A stretch of DNA of 12,709 nucleotides. Origin: JBEICQ01 sp040383885 (GTDB lineage: Bacteria; Bacteroidota; Bacteroidia; UBA4408). Of the stretch, positions 6,772 to 12,709 are shown one piece after another. The notes under the pieces were generated by a model. The model was not told the origin of the DNA. It was given only the letters and a program-made list of their open reading frames with translations, and searched no databases. The stretch covers positions 1-12,709 of the forward strand of contig JBEICQ010000053.1 of the NCBI GenBank assembly GCA_040383885.1. The letters run 5' to 3'. Every line of letters starts with the position of its first letter. Positions within the stretch are counted from its first letter, which is position 1. The position numbers were made by a program, and so were the translations under genes.

Positions 6772-8940
6772 ATGCACTATCAGTTAAAAACCCAAAAAAT
6801 TACCATGCCCGATGGCAAGGAAATCCATATAGAAACAGGTAAACTAGCCAAGCAGGCGGATGGTTCTGTGGTTGTTAGAATTGGCAATACCATGCTTCTT
6901 GCCACGGTTTGTTCCAAAACGCAGGCCGCAGACAATGTTGACTTTCTGCCTTTGATGGTTGATTACCAGGAAAAATATGCATCAGTAGGGCGCTTTCCCG
7001 GTGGCTTCTTCAAAAGAGAAGCCCGCTTGTCAGACTATGAAGTTTTGATTTCCCGTTTGGTTGACAGAGCCATCAGGCCTTTGTTTCCGGACGATTATCA
7101 TGCTGATACCCAGGTATTGATTTCGCTGATCTCTTCAGACGACAATATACTGCCTGATTCCTATGCAGCGCTGGCTGCTTCTTCGGCTTTGAGTGTATCT
7201 GATATTCCTTTTAACGGGCCCATCTCTGAAGTGCGGGTTGCCCGCATCAACGGGAAACTGGTCGTTAACCCTTATAGAGATGAGCTTGCCAATGCTGATC
7301 TTGACCTGATTGTTTCTGCCTCTATGCATGACATCAACATGGTTGAGGGTGAGATGAATGAGGTATCAGAAGAGGTGATGATTGAGGCTTTGAAACTGGC
7401 ACATGAAGCCATCAAAGAACAATGCAAAGCCCAGCTCGAATTATCAAAAGCCACCGGTAAAACAATACGCACCTACAGCCATGAAAAACACGATGAGGCG
7501 CTGAAAAAAGCAATTTTTGATTTTTGCCTGGACAAGGTTTATGCCGTGGCAAGTGAAGGCAATGCAAGTAAACAAGTGCGTAAAGAAAAGTTCGAGAGTA
7601 TCAGGGAAGCTTTTATTGCTACCCTCACTCCGGAAGAAGCCTCCGAAAAATCTTTTCTGATCAGTCGTTATTTTCATGATGTTGAGAAAAAAGGAGTTCG
7701 TAAAGCGGTTCTCAACGAAAGACGCAGGCTCGACGGCAGGGCGCTTGACGAAATTCGTCCCATTTGGTGTGAGGTAGATTACCTTCCATCGGCACATGGA
7801 TCTGCCATTTTTACACGAGGAGAAACACAATCCCTTACCTCCATCACGCTTGGTTCCAAAATGGACGAGCAAATTATTGATGGCGCGGTAATTGCCGGAT
7901 ACAATAAGTTTTTACTTCACTACAATTTCCCTCCCTTCTCTACAGGGGAAGTAAAACCCCAAAGAGGAACAGGTCGCAGAGAAGTTGGCCATGGTAATCT
8001 TGCCATGCGTGGCCTCAAAAAAATGTTGCCGGATGATTCAGTTTACACCATTCGTGTGGTAAGTGATGTATTAGAAAGCAATGGTTCCTCTAGTATGGCC
8101 ACGGTTTGTGCCGGATCAATGGCATTGATGGATGCAGGTATCAAAATGAAAAAGCCGGTGGCCGGTATTGCCATGGGATTGATTTCAGATTCAGAAACAA
8201 AAAAGTTTGCTGTTCTGTCGGATATCCTTGGCGATGAAGACCATTTGGGTGACATGGATTTTAAAGTGGTGGGCACCAAGGAGGGGATTACTGCCTGTCA
8301 GATGGACATCAAGGTTGACGGATTGAGCTACGACTTGCTGGCACAGGCATTGTTGCAAGCAAAGGCCGGTCGTTTGCACATCCTTTCAGAAATGGAAAAA
8401 GCCATCAATCAGCCCAAAGAAGATTACAAGCCACATGCTCCCCGTATCGTTACACTCACCATTGCAAGGGAGTTTATTGGTGCGGTTATCGGTCCCGGTG
8501 GAAAAATTATACAAGAGATGCAGAGAGAGAGTGGTACCACCATTACCATTGAAGAGGTAGGCGAATTCGGAAAGGTAGAAATCATGGGCAACAACCGTGA
8601 TAAAGTGCAGTTTGTTATTGACAAAATCAAAGGCATAACTGCTGTTCCAGAATTGGGCGATACCTACAAAGGAAAAGTAAGATCTATCCAGCCCTACGGC
8701 GCATTTGTAGAATTTTTACCTGGTAAAGACGGGCTCCTGCACATTTCGGAAGTGGACCACAAAAGACTTGAAAGTTTGGATGGCGTTCTTGCCGAAGGCG
8801 ACATCATTGATGTGCAACTAATAGGTATTGATAAGAAAACCGGTAAATACAAGCTTTCAAGAAAATCGCTTTTGCCAAAGCCGGAAGGTCATCAGGCCCG
8901 CACTCCAAGGACACAAGAGGAGTCTGCCGGAGAGAACTGA
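6772..8940 (+). CDS. pnp: Polyribonucleotide nucleotidyltransferase (PNPase)
   Basis: PNPase degrades RNA 3' to 5' by phosphorolysis, releasing nucleoside diphosphates, and works in mRNA decay and sRNA metabolism as a trimer. The 722-residue product has the full domain order: first RNase PH domain (from residue about 10; ETGKLAKQADGSVVVR, GRFPGGFFKREAR), helical linker (about 215-310), second RNase PH domain with FTRGETQ (348-354), GTGRREVGHGNLA (399-411), SNGSSSMATVC and the catalytic-region GDEDHLGDMDF (487-496), then a KH domain with GPGGKI (about 574-579) and an S1 domain (about 630-700) ending KLSRKSLLPK. The frame is open from 6712, but those first 20 codons are made of the rpsO terminator and its T tract, so the ATG at 6772 (MHYQLKTQKITMPDG) is chosen. 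A strong terminator follows the stop. Confidence 0.98.
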   Translation: MHYQLKTQKITMPDGKEIHIETGKLAKQADGSVVVRIGNTMLLATVCSKTQAADNVDFLPLMVDYQEKYASVGRFPGGFFKREARLSDYEVLISRLVDRAIRPLFPDDYHADTQVLISLISSDDNILPDSYAALAASSALSVSDIPFNGPISEVRVARINGKLVVNPYRDELANADLDLIVSASMHDINMVEGEMNEVSEEVMIEALKLAHEAIKEQCKAQLELSKATGKTIRTYSHEKHDEALKKAIFDFCLDKVYAVASEGNASKQVRKEKFESIREAFIATLTPEEASEKSFLISRYFHDVEKKGVRKAVLNERRRLDGRALDEIRPIWCEVDYLPSAHGSAIFTRGETQSLTSITLGSKMDEQIIDGAVIAGYNKFLLHYNFPPFSTGEVKPQRGTGRREVGHGNLAMRGLKKMLPDDSVYTIRVVSDVLESNGSSSMATVCAGSMALMDAGIKMKKPVAGIAMGLISDSETKKFAVLSDILGDEDHLGDMDFKVVGTKEGITACQMDIKVDGLSYDLLAQALLQAKAGRLHILSEMEKAINQPKEDYKPHAPRIVTLTIAREFIGAVIGPGGKIIQEMQRESGTTITIEEVGEFGKVEIMGNNRDKVQFVIDKIKGITAVPELGDTYKGKVRSIQPYGAFVEFLPGKDGLLHISEVDHKRLESLDGVLAEGDIIDVQLIGIDKKTGKYKLSRKSLLPKPEGHQARTPRTQEESAGEN

Positions 8941-8969
8941 ACATCCTAAGACATAAATCATCAACAAAT

Positions 8970-9233
8970 TCAAGGGTTTGGTTCATGACCAAACCCTTCT
9001 TTTTTTGCATCGCACTTTAGCACGCGTCCAATCAAACGGTTTGTAAGCTGAACTTTAATTCCACGCGAGTGGTATGGTTTACTGGTTAAGATTTTAGCAA
9101 CCTCTCCTTCTGTCTGCAACAAAAAGGGCCTGTCCTTTTTCCTCACAATAATCACATGATCACCAACAGCGATACATGACCTGAAATGAGCGGGATTTTT
9201 ATCGTTTTTCATTTTATCCTGTAAAGAAGCCAT
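8970..9233 (-). CDS. ywbE: YwbE family protein (DUF2196)
   Basis: The product is a small basic protein of 87 residues with the YwbE/DUF2196 pattern: VGDHVIIVRKKD, then EGEVAKILTSKPYHSRGIKVQLTNRLIGRVLKC. That segment compares well, from memory, with the Bacillus YwbE core (ILTNSPTHPHGIKVRLQDG...GRV). The fold is probably a small beta barrel that could bind nucleic acid, but no function is established that I know of. The frame is open up to 9305. I place the start at 9233, with 9239 and 9212 also possible; 9212 has AGGA four bases upstream. Upstream codons run through the thiL promoter. The last eleven codons (KKEGFGHEPNP) are the pnp terminator hairpin. The gene converges on pnp with 29 bp between stops and diverges from thiL. 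Confidence 0.82.
   Translation of the reverse strand: MASLQDKMKNDKNPAHFRSCIAVGDHVIIVRKKDRPFLLQTEGEVAKILTSKPYHSRGIKVQLTNRLIGRVLKCDAKKEGFGHEPNP
8972..9006 (+). terminator. Intrinsic terminator of pnp, embedded in the end of ywbE
   Basis: A perfect 11-pair stem (8972-8982 with 8988-8998) and a five-base TCATG loop are followed by C and seven T residues. On the minus strand there is no T tract, so it acts for pnp only. The same bases encode the last eleven residues of the convergent ywbE gene. Confidence 0.93.
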
Positions 9234-9244
9234 GTGCATCGTAT

Positions 9245-9252
9245 TACCTTTG
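9245..9252 (+). promoter_or_regulatory. -7 box of the thiL promoter
   Basis: TACCTTTG matches TAnnTTTG exactly and ends 14 bp before the preferred thiL ATG at 9267, predicting a leader of under about 10 nt. It lies downstream of the alternative ATG at 9234, which argues against that longer start. No -33 TTG is clear. Confidence 0.55.
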
Positions 9253-9253
9253 T

Positions 9254-9283
9254 CAAAAATCAGAAAATGTTTGAAAACGCCAA
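9254..9283 (-). promoter_or_regulatory. Possible ywbE promoter, facing the thiL promoter
   Basis: On the minus strand, TTG (9283-9281) is followed after 19 bp by GATTTTTG (9261-9254), one mismatch from the -7 consensus. The start point would fall near 9248, just upstream of the candidate start codons at 9239 and 9233. Its -7 box lies one base from the thiL -7 box on the other strand, and its -33 lies inside thiL. Confidence 0.4.
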
Positions 9284-10322
9284 CAAACTGAATCCCTTGT
9301 CCCAATTAGGAGAATTCGGCCTCATCGGAGAACTGGAAAAAGCATTTCCCACCAGTCAAGCCGGAATCGTGTTGGGTATTGGAGACGATGCCGCAGTTTT
9401 TGAAAAAGATGCCGAAAATTACTGGTTACTCAGCACTGATATGTTGGTGGAGGGTATTCACTTTGATTTGGTTTATACACCGCTCAAACATCTGGGATAC
9501 AAAGCCATTGTGAGCAATGTATCAGACATTGCTGCCATGAATGGTATTCCCAAGGCAGTAACCGTATCTCTTGCATTGTCATCTAAATATACCATTGAAG
9601 CCATCGAAGCACTCTTTGAAGGCATTCAACTTGCCTGCCACAAATACGGACTTGACCTGGTGGGTGGCGACACCAGCAGCAGCAAGCATGGCATGATGTT
9701 GTCTGTGACCATCGTTGGGGAAGTAACCAAGCATGATGTTGTATACAGAAACGGAGCATCTTTGAGCGATATCGTAGTGGTTACCGGTGATTTAGGAGGA
9801 GCATATGCGGGCCTGCAAATTCTGGAGAGAGAAAAATCTGTATTCCTGGCAAACAGCGGTATTCAGCCTGAACTGGAGGGCTATGACTACATTCTGGAGA
9901 GACAGTTGAAGCCGGAGGCGAGAACCGATATCAGGAAATTGCTCTCCCAGCTGGAGGTAAAACCAACTGCGATGATTGATGTATCAGACGGCTTATCGGG
10001 TGAGTTACATCATTTGGCCAGGCGTTCCGGTGTGGGCTTCACCATTTATGAAGATAAGTTGCCGATTGACCAGCTTACCTATGACACAGCCAGAATGCTC
10101 AATCTGGATCCCAGCATTTGTGCGCTTCATGGCGGAGAAGATTATGAATTATTATTTACCATTCCGGTCACTGATTTTGAGAAAGTAAAGGGTAATCCCA
10201 GCTTGTCTGTCATTGGTTATTGTTCAGAGGCAGCAAACGGAATCAACCTAATTACGCGCGGTGAAACCGCTGTGGTTCCGATTGTGGCTCAGGGATGGAA
10301 CGCATTCAACAATCCTGCATAA
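9267..10322 (+). CDS. thiL: Thiamine-monophosphate kinase
   Basis: ThiL phosphorylates thiamine monophosphate with ATP to give thiamine diphosphate, the last step of cofactor synthesis, in the cytosol. The 351-residue product belongs to the PurM/AIR synthetase fold. Metal and nucleotide binding motifs are visible: LGEFGLI near the start, GIGDDAAV (37-44), STDMLVEGIHFD (56-67), VSNVSDIAAMNG (82-93), LVGGDTSSS (131-139), TGDLGGAYAGL, and MIDVSDGLSGEL in the C-terminal half, followed by LHGGEDYELLF. These are the family's hallmarks with no key residue missing. The start at 9267 is preferred to 9234 because the promoter box lies between them. No other thi gene is in the window. The gene is single, ending in a bidirectional terminator shared with the next minus-strand gene. 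Confidence 0.97.
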   Translation: MFENANKLNPLSQLGEFGLIGELEKAFPTSQAGIVLGIGDDAAVFEKDAENYWLLSTDMLVEGIHFDLVYTPLKHLGYKAIVSNVSDIAAMNGIPKAVTVSLALSSKYTIEAIEALFEGIQLACHKYGLDLVGGDTSSSKHGMMLSVTIVGEVTKHDVVYRNGASLSDIVVVTGDLGGAYAGLQILEREKSVFLANSGIQPELEGYDYILERQLKPEARTDIRKLLSQLEVKPTAMIDVSDGLSGELHHLARRSGVGFTIYEDKLPIDQLTYDTARMLNLDPSICALHGGEDYELLFTIPVTDFEKVKGNPSLSVIGYCSEAANGINLITRGETAVVPIVAQGWNAFNNPA

Positions 10323-10347
10323 AAAAACCCGGCTTTTGCCGGGCTTT
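10321..10347. terminator. Bidirectional terminator between thiL and the small minus-strand gene
   Basis: CCCGGC (10328-10333) and GCCGGG (10338-10343) form a perfect six-pair GC stem with a four-base loop. On the minus strand it is followed by seven T residues, a strong terminator for the 81-aa gene. On the plus strand it is followed by CTTT and a scattered T-rich stretch, a weaker terminator for thiL. The seven A residues on the plus strand overlap the thiL stop codon. Confidence 0.9.
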
Positions 10348-10377
10348 CATGTATTTTTATTTGGTATAGATTACCAA

Positions 10378-10623
10378 TTATTCCACATCAGGTTTTGATC
10401 TGAATAATTTAAGTTTATATGCTGCGAGAAAAAATGCTGCCAATGCGAGAAAAATCAAACCTTTGTTTACCGGTATACAAGGAGGAGGCCAACATGGAGG
10501 ACCACCACCACCACCGGGAGGCCCTGGAGGAGCACCTTGTGTAAGCTCCGTCTGAACAAGAAAAAAACAAACCAATAGGGCGGTTTTTTGTAGTAGGACG
10601 GCTATTCGTTTATGTAAGTTCAT
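10378..10623 (-). CDS. Small Pro/Gly/Cys-rich secreted protein with C-terminal membrane anchor
   Basis: The 81-residue product has three parts. Residues 1-31 are a signal peptide (basic start MNLHKR, hydrophobic core, cleavage near TQGA). Residues 32-51 are low complexity: PPGPP, five Gly, then PPCWPPPCIP with Cys44 and Cys49. Residues about 54-71 are a hydrophobic helix followed by basic KLKLFRSK. This layout resembles short Bacteroidota proteins that end in a Pro-rich stretch, a PID-like motif, a membrane segment and basic residues, described as a protein-sorting or anchoring tail. Here the motif would be PVNKG rather than PIDGG, so the match is loose. The function is unknown. AGAGG, eight bases before the ATG, is a possible ribosome binding site, unusual here. 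A good promoter lies about 100 bp upstream and a terminator just downstream, so it is its own transcription unit. Confidence 0.78.
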   Translation of the reverse strand: MNLHKRIAVLLQKTALLVCFFLVQTELTQGAPPGPPGGGGGPPCWPPPCIPVNKGLIFLALAAFFLAAYKLKLFRSKPDVE

Positions 10624-10656
10624 ATGGTAAACCTCTTGAAACGGGTATTCTTTTTT

Positions 10657-10691
10657 GTCTGAAGAACGATGAAATGATGATTAAATCAGAC
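10657..10691 (-). other. Inverted repeat in the leader of the small secreted protein gene
   Basis: GTCTGA and TCAGAC form a six-pair inverted repeat around a 23-base AT-rich loop, about 35 bp upstream of the start codon. It could be an operator or a leader structure; the short stem makes chance plausible. Nothing else stands out in the gene-free interval 10624-10800 apart from this and the promoter. Confidence 0.25.
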
Positions 10692-10722
10692 GAAATACAA
10701 ATACTCACTTCTTAAATCGTTG

Positions 10723-10753
10723 CAAACATAACTCAATTTTATTTGTTTTCCAA
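10723..10753 (-). promoter_or_regulatory. Promoter of the small secreted protein gene
   Basis: On the minus strand, TTG (10753-10751) is followed after exactly 20 bp by TATGTTTG (10730-10723) and then C, matching both boxes of the Bacteroidota housekeeping promoter. The predicted start near 10716 leaves a leader of about 90 nt before the ATG at 10623, long compared with the other genes here. Confidence 0.68.
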
Positions 10754-10800
10754 TTCTGTGTTTGAATTTTGGGGAGAATCTGTTATTTTAACAAAATAAA

Positions 10801-12709
10801 TCAGTCTCGGCCTGAAATTAATTTTCTGTAAAACTTCGCTTTCTTCATATTTCCGGTGGATTCATATAGTCTTACAAGATTGGTAAATGCTTGATAATAA
10901 TTGGGTTGTAATTCAGTAGCACGCAGTAATTTTTGTTCTGAAAGCACAGGATTTCCCTGAATAAAAGCAATGTATCCGAGGTTACACCAAGCCGGTGCGT
11001 AAAGGCTGTCTTCAAGAAGCAACCGGGTAAACACCTTCTCAGCACCCACAATATCACCGGAGGCAAAAAGTGCGGTACCCCATTTATTCTTGAAATCCGG
11101 TACAAATGGAGCCAGGGTATTACACATTTCAAATTCTGCGAGGGCCAGTGAAAGATTTCCTGTTTGAAGTGCTGCATCGCCTACACGGTAATGCAACCAG
11201 GCCAGATGGTTATCCCAACTCATGAGGCGCTCCCGAAACACCTCAAGGTGTTGCGATTGCTTGTATCGTTGAAGAACAAGTGGAAAATCATTTCTCAAAA
11301 ATGCCTCCTGAATAGATAATTCAGCCTTGAGTGATACATCCGGTATCCGGGAAATGTAATGCGCTGCGGAATCCAGAACAAATCCATCGGTACTAACTTT
11401 TTCAGCATATTGAAGGTAGGCTTTTGCCCTAGAGCTGTGCGAAGGGTTGAGATTGTTTATCGCACTGAGTCCAAGAAACTTCTTTATGGCAGTGCTTGTT
11501 GGTTCCTTCTTTTTGCGGTGTACGGCAATGCGGTGGTCATGCACGGTAACATGCGGTATATCCACAGATCCCGAAACCGGCATATGACAGGAAACGCAAT
11601 TGTTGTCAAGAGCATTCACCTGAACAGGATTTTCTGTACAGGCACTTCCACCATGGCATTTGCGGCAGGCATCATTAAACACATTCTTGTTGGTATTGCG
11701 CACAGACACATGAGGATTGTGGCAGTTGACGCAAGTAAGTCCATTCTTATAAGGACGGAGTGCGTCCGGATTTGCTTTGCTGTTTGAGACAATCATGCAT
11801 CGGCTCTGTTTTAGTCTGTCTGCATGTGAGGCCATGATAAAGTGGTCTTTACTGTCTGCGTATCTGGGAAGATAAACGGTGATATAATCACGGAGTCGCA
11901 TTCCGGGTTTAAAATCAAAAAATGAATGGTTGTTCTCCAGTACAGCTGTTCCCTGGAGGTGACAACGCTGGCACACATCAAACTGCAAATCAATAGGCAG
12001 TTTGGCCGGATTAACAATAGAATAATCTATGTATTTTGAAGTATCAACCCATTCTCCTTTTTGTTTGGCAGCCACATGCGCCCCTCCCGGTCCATGACAT
12101 CGCTCACAAGAAATTCCATCGGGTATACGGGTGTATTTATTCTCGGATCCTTTTACCATGTCCGGCAAAGCATTGTGACATGTCATACATTCCAAACCGA
12201 TTTTCCTGCTGAACCTGGAATTATTGCAATTTTCAAATCCCGGTGGCAAATCCCATTTTCCGGATTGGGTATAAAAAGTCATAGGCATCTGATGAACATA
12301 GCCGTTTACAAGAGACAGGTGGCTATTTGTGTGCTGACCACTGCCGATGATATAATCTACCTTACGGGAAAGAGAAAAAACGGTGTCCTTTTGTTTAAGA
12401 ATAAATTCTTTGATGTATAGTTTTTGTGACTTCCATTGCGCGGTGTAAAGCAGTTTTGCGCATGAATCTTTTACAAGCACAGCCGGTTTAAAAACGGCGG
12501 ATGACTTGGTCTGAGTAGCGCTATCGAAACTCAAACCCATGCCTGTGTGTAAAAAAGTTTGGTATTTTTCGGGGTGGCAATTCCGGCAGGCTTGCATACC
12601 AACATAACTAACGGTGTCGTTGTGATTGAGATAACCAGCAGCCTGATTTTTATTATGAATTTCCGGACGATTACACCAAGCAAAACTTAAAAGAAGCAGC
12701 AAGATGAAA
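10801..12709 (-). CDS. Seven-heme cytochrome c with TPR tail (partial, N-terminus off the window)
   Basis: The frame runs from the window edge to a stop at 10801-10803, about 635 visible residues. The first visible codons (FILLLLLSFAWCNR) are the end of a hydrophobic export signal, so the true start lies outside. Seven CxxCH heme-binding motifs follow: CRNCH, CMTCH, CERCH, CQRCH, CVNCH, CRKCH and CVSCH, beginning at residues about 39, 172, 199, 244, 324, 346 and 369, numbered from the TTG at 12702. Extra His residues (HTGM, HGPGGAH, HDHRIAVH) could be axial ligands. LTCVNCHNPH and SCERCHGPGG fit the cytochrome c554-like or doubled-CxxCH families. Residues about 500-625 form TPR-like helices (LAEFEMCNTLAP, WGTALFASGDIVGAEKVFTRLL, NLGYIAFIQGN, TNLVRLYESTGN). 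A periplasmic or surface electron-transfer role is inferred; the substrate is unknown. Confidence 0.92.
   Translation of the reverse strand, partial: FILLLLLSFAWCNRPEIHNKNQAAGYLNHNDTVSYVGMQACRNCHPEKYQTFLHTGMGLSFDSATQTKSSAVFKPAVLVKDSCAKLLYTAQWKSQKLYIKEFILKQKDTVFSLSRKVDYIIGSGQHTNSHLSLVNGYVHQMPMTFYTQSGKWDLPPGFENCNNSRFSRKIGLECMTCHNALPDMVKGSENKYTRIPDGISCERCHGPGGAHVAAKQKGEWVDTSKYIDYSIVNPAKLPIDLQFDVCQRCHLQGTAVLENNHSFFDFKPGMRLRDYITVYLPRYADSKDHFIMASHADRLKQSRCMIVSNSKANPDALRPYKNGLTCVNCHNPHVSVRNTNKNVFNDACRKCHGGSACTENPVQVNALDNNCVSCHMPVSGSVDIPHVTVHDHRIAVHRKKKEPTSTAIKKFLGLSAINNLNPSHSSRAKAYLQYAEKVSTDGFVLDSAAHYISRIPDVSLKAELSIQEAFLRNDFPLVLQRYKQSQHLEVFRERLMSWDNHLAWLHYRVGDAALQTGNLSLALAEFEMCNTLAPFVPDFKNKWGTALFASGDIVGAEKVFTRLLLEDSLYAPAWCNLGYIAFIQGNPVLSEQKLLRATELQPNYYQAFTNLVRLYESTGNMKKAKFYRKLISGRD

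Noticed and set aside
7135..8636. Several minus-strand frames inside pnp
   Set aside because: They are shadows of a fully conserved PNPase frame, with no recognisable protein features.
9234..9305. Longer starts for ywbE (9305) and thiL (9234)
   Set aside because: The ywbE extension is antisense to the thiL start, and both extensions run through the promoter boxes. The family cores begin well downstream.
10783..10799. Perfect seven-base inverted repeat directly after the cytochrome gene stop
   Set aside because: The stem is all A-T with no T tract following on the minus strand, too weak to call a terminator. No clear terminator is seen for the cytochrome gene.
12700..12702. TTG at 12702 as the start of the multiheme cytochrome
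   Set aside because: The frame stays open to the window edge with more hydrophobic codons (Phe, Ile), so the signal peptide begins outside the window. The adjacent Cys (AWCNR) has Trp before it, a poor lipobox.

Overview
The window looks like ordinary chromosome from a member of the phylum Bacteroidota. The evidence is an S46 dipeptidyl peptidase, a flavobacterial-type carotenoid desaturase, a small Pro/Gly-rich protein with a C-terminal membrane anchor, signal peptides ending in Ala-Gln, almost no Shine-Dalgarno sequences, and several matches to the Bacteroidota promoter boxes (TTG, about 20 bp, TAnnTTTG). I see no IS element, integrase, tRNA, rRNA or CRISPR array. I would not name a genus.

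Layout. 1-1323 (minus) is the N-terminal part of a secreted protein. A small beta domain is followed by a very long Ala/Glu/Lys-rich helix built from 24-bp and 174-bp repeats that runs off the left edge. A divergent FAD-dependent oxidoreductase (1412-2548, plus) converges on, and overlaps by 10 bp, a minus-strand pair: an Asp/Glu-type S46 dipeptidyl peptidase (4008-6152) and a carotenoid desaturase (2539-4017) whose start lies inside the peptidase's last codons. Divergent from these is the conserved rpsO-pnp block (6418-8940), with an intrinsic terminator and a second hairpin between the two genes. A YwbE-family gene (minus) converges on pnp, and its last codons are the pnp terminator. thiL (9267-10322, plus) diverges from ywbE through face-to-face promoter boxes. 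A bidirectional terminator separates thiL from an 81-aa secreted or anchored small protein (minus) that has the best promoter in the window. The right end is a seven-heme cytochrome c with a TPR tail (minus), cut by the window edge.

How the genes work together. Only rpsO-pnp and the peptidase-desaturase pair look like transcriptional units. The rest are single genes for housekeeping (ribosome, RNA decay, thiamine diphosphate) or for the cell envelope and periplasm (peptidase, multiheme cytochrome, helical repeat protein, small anchored protein). There is no clear new multi-gene system. The least explained items are the helical repeat protein, the small Cys/Pro/Gly protein with its roughly 90-nt leader, and the compact overlapping signals around pnp, ywbE and thiL.
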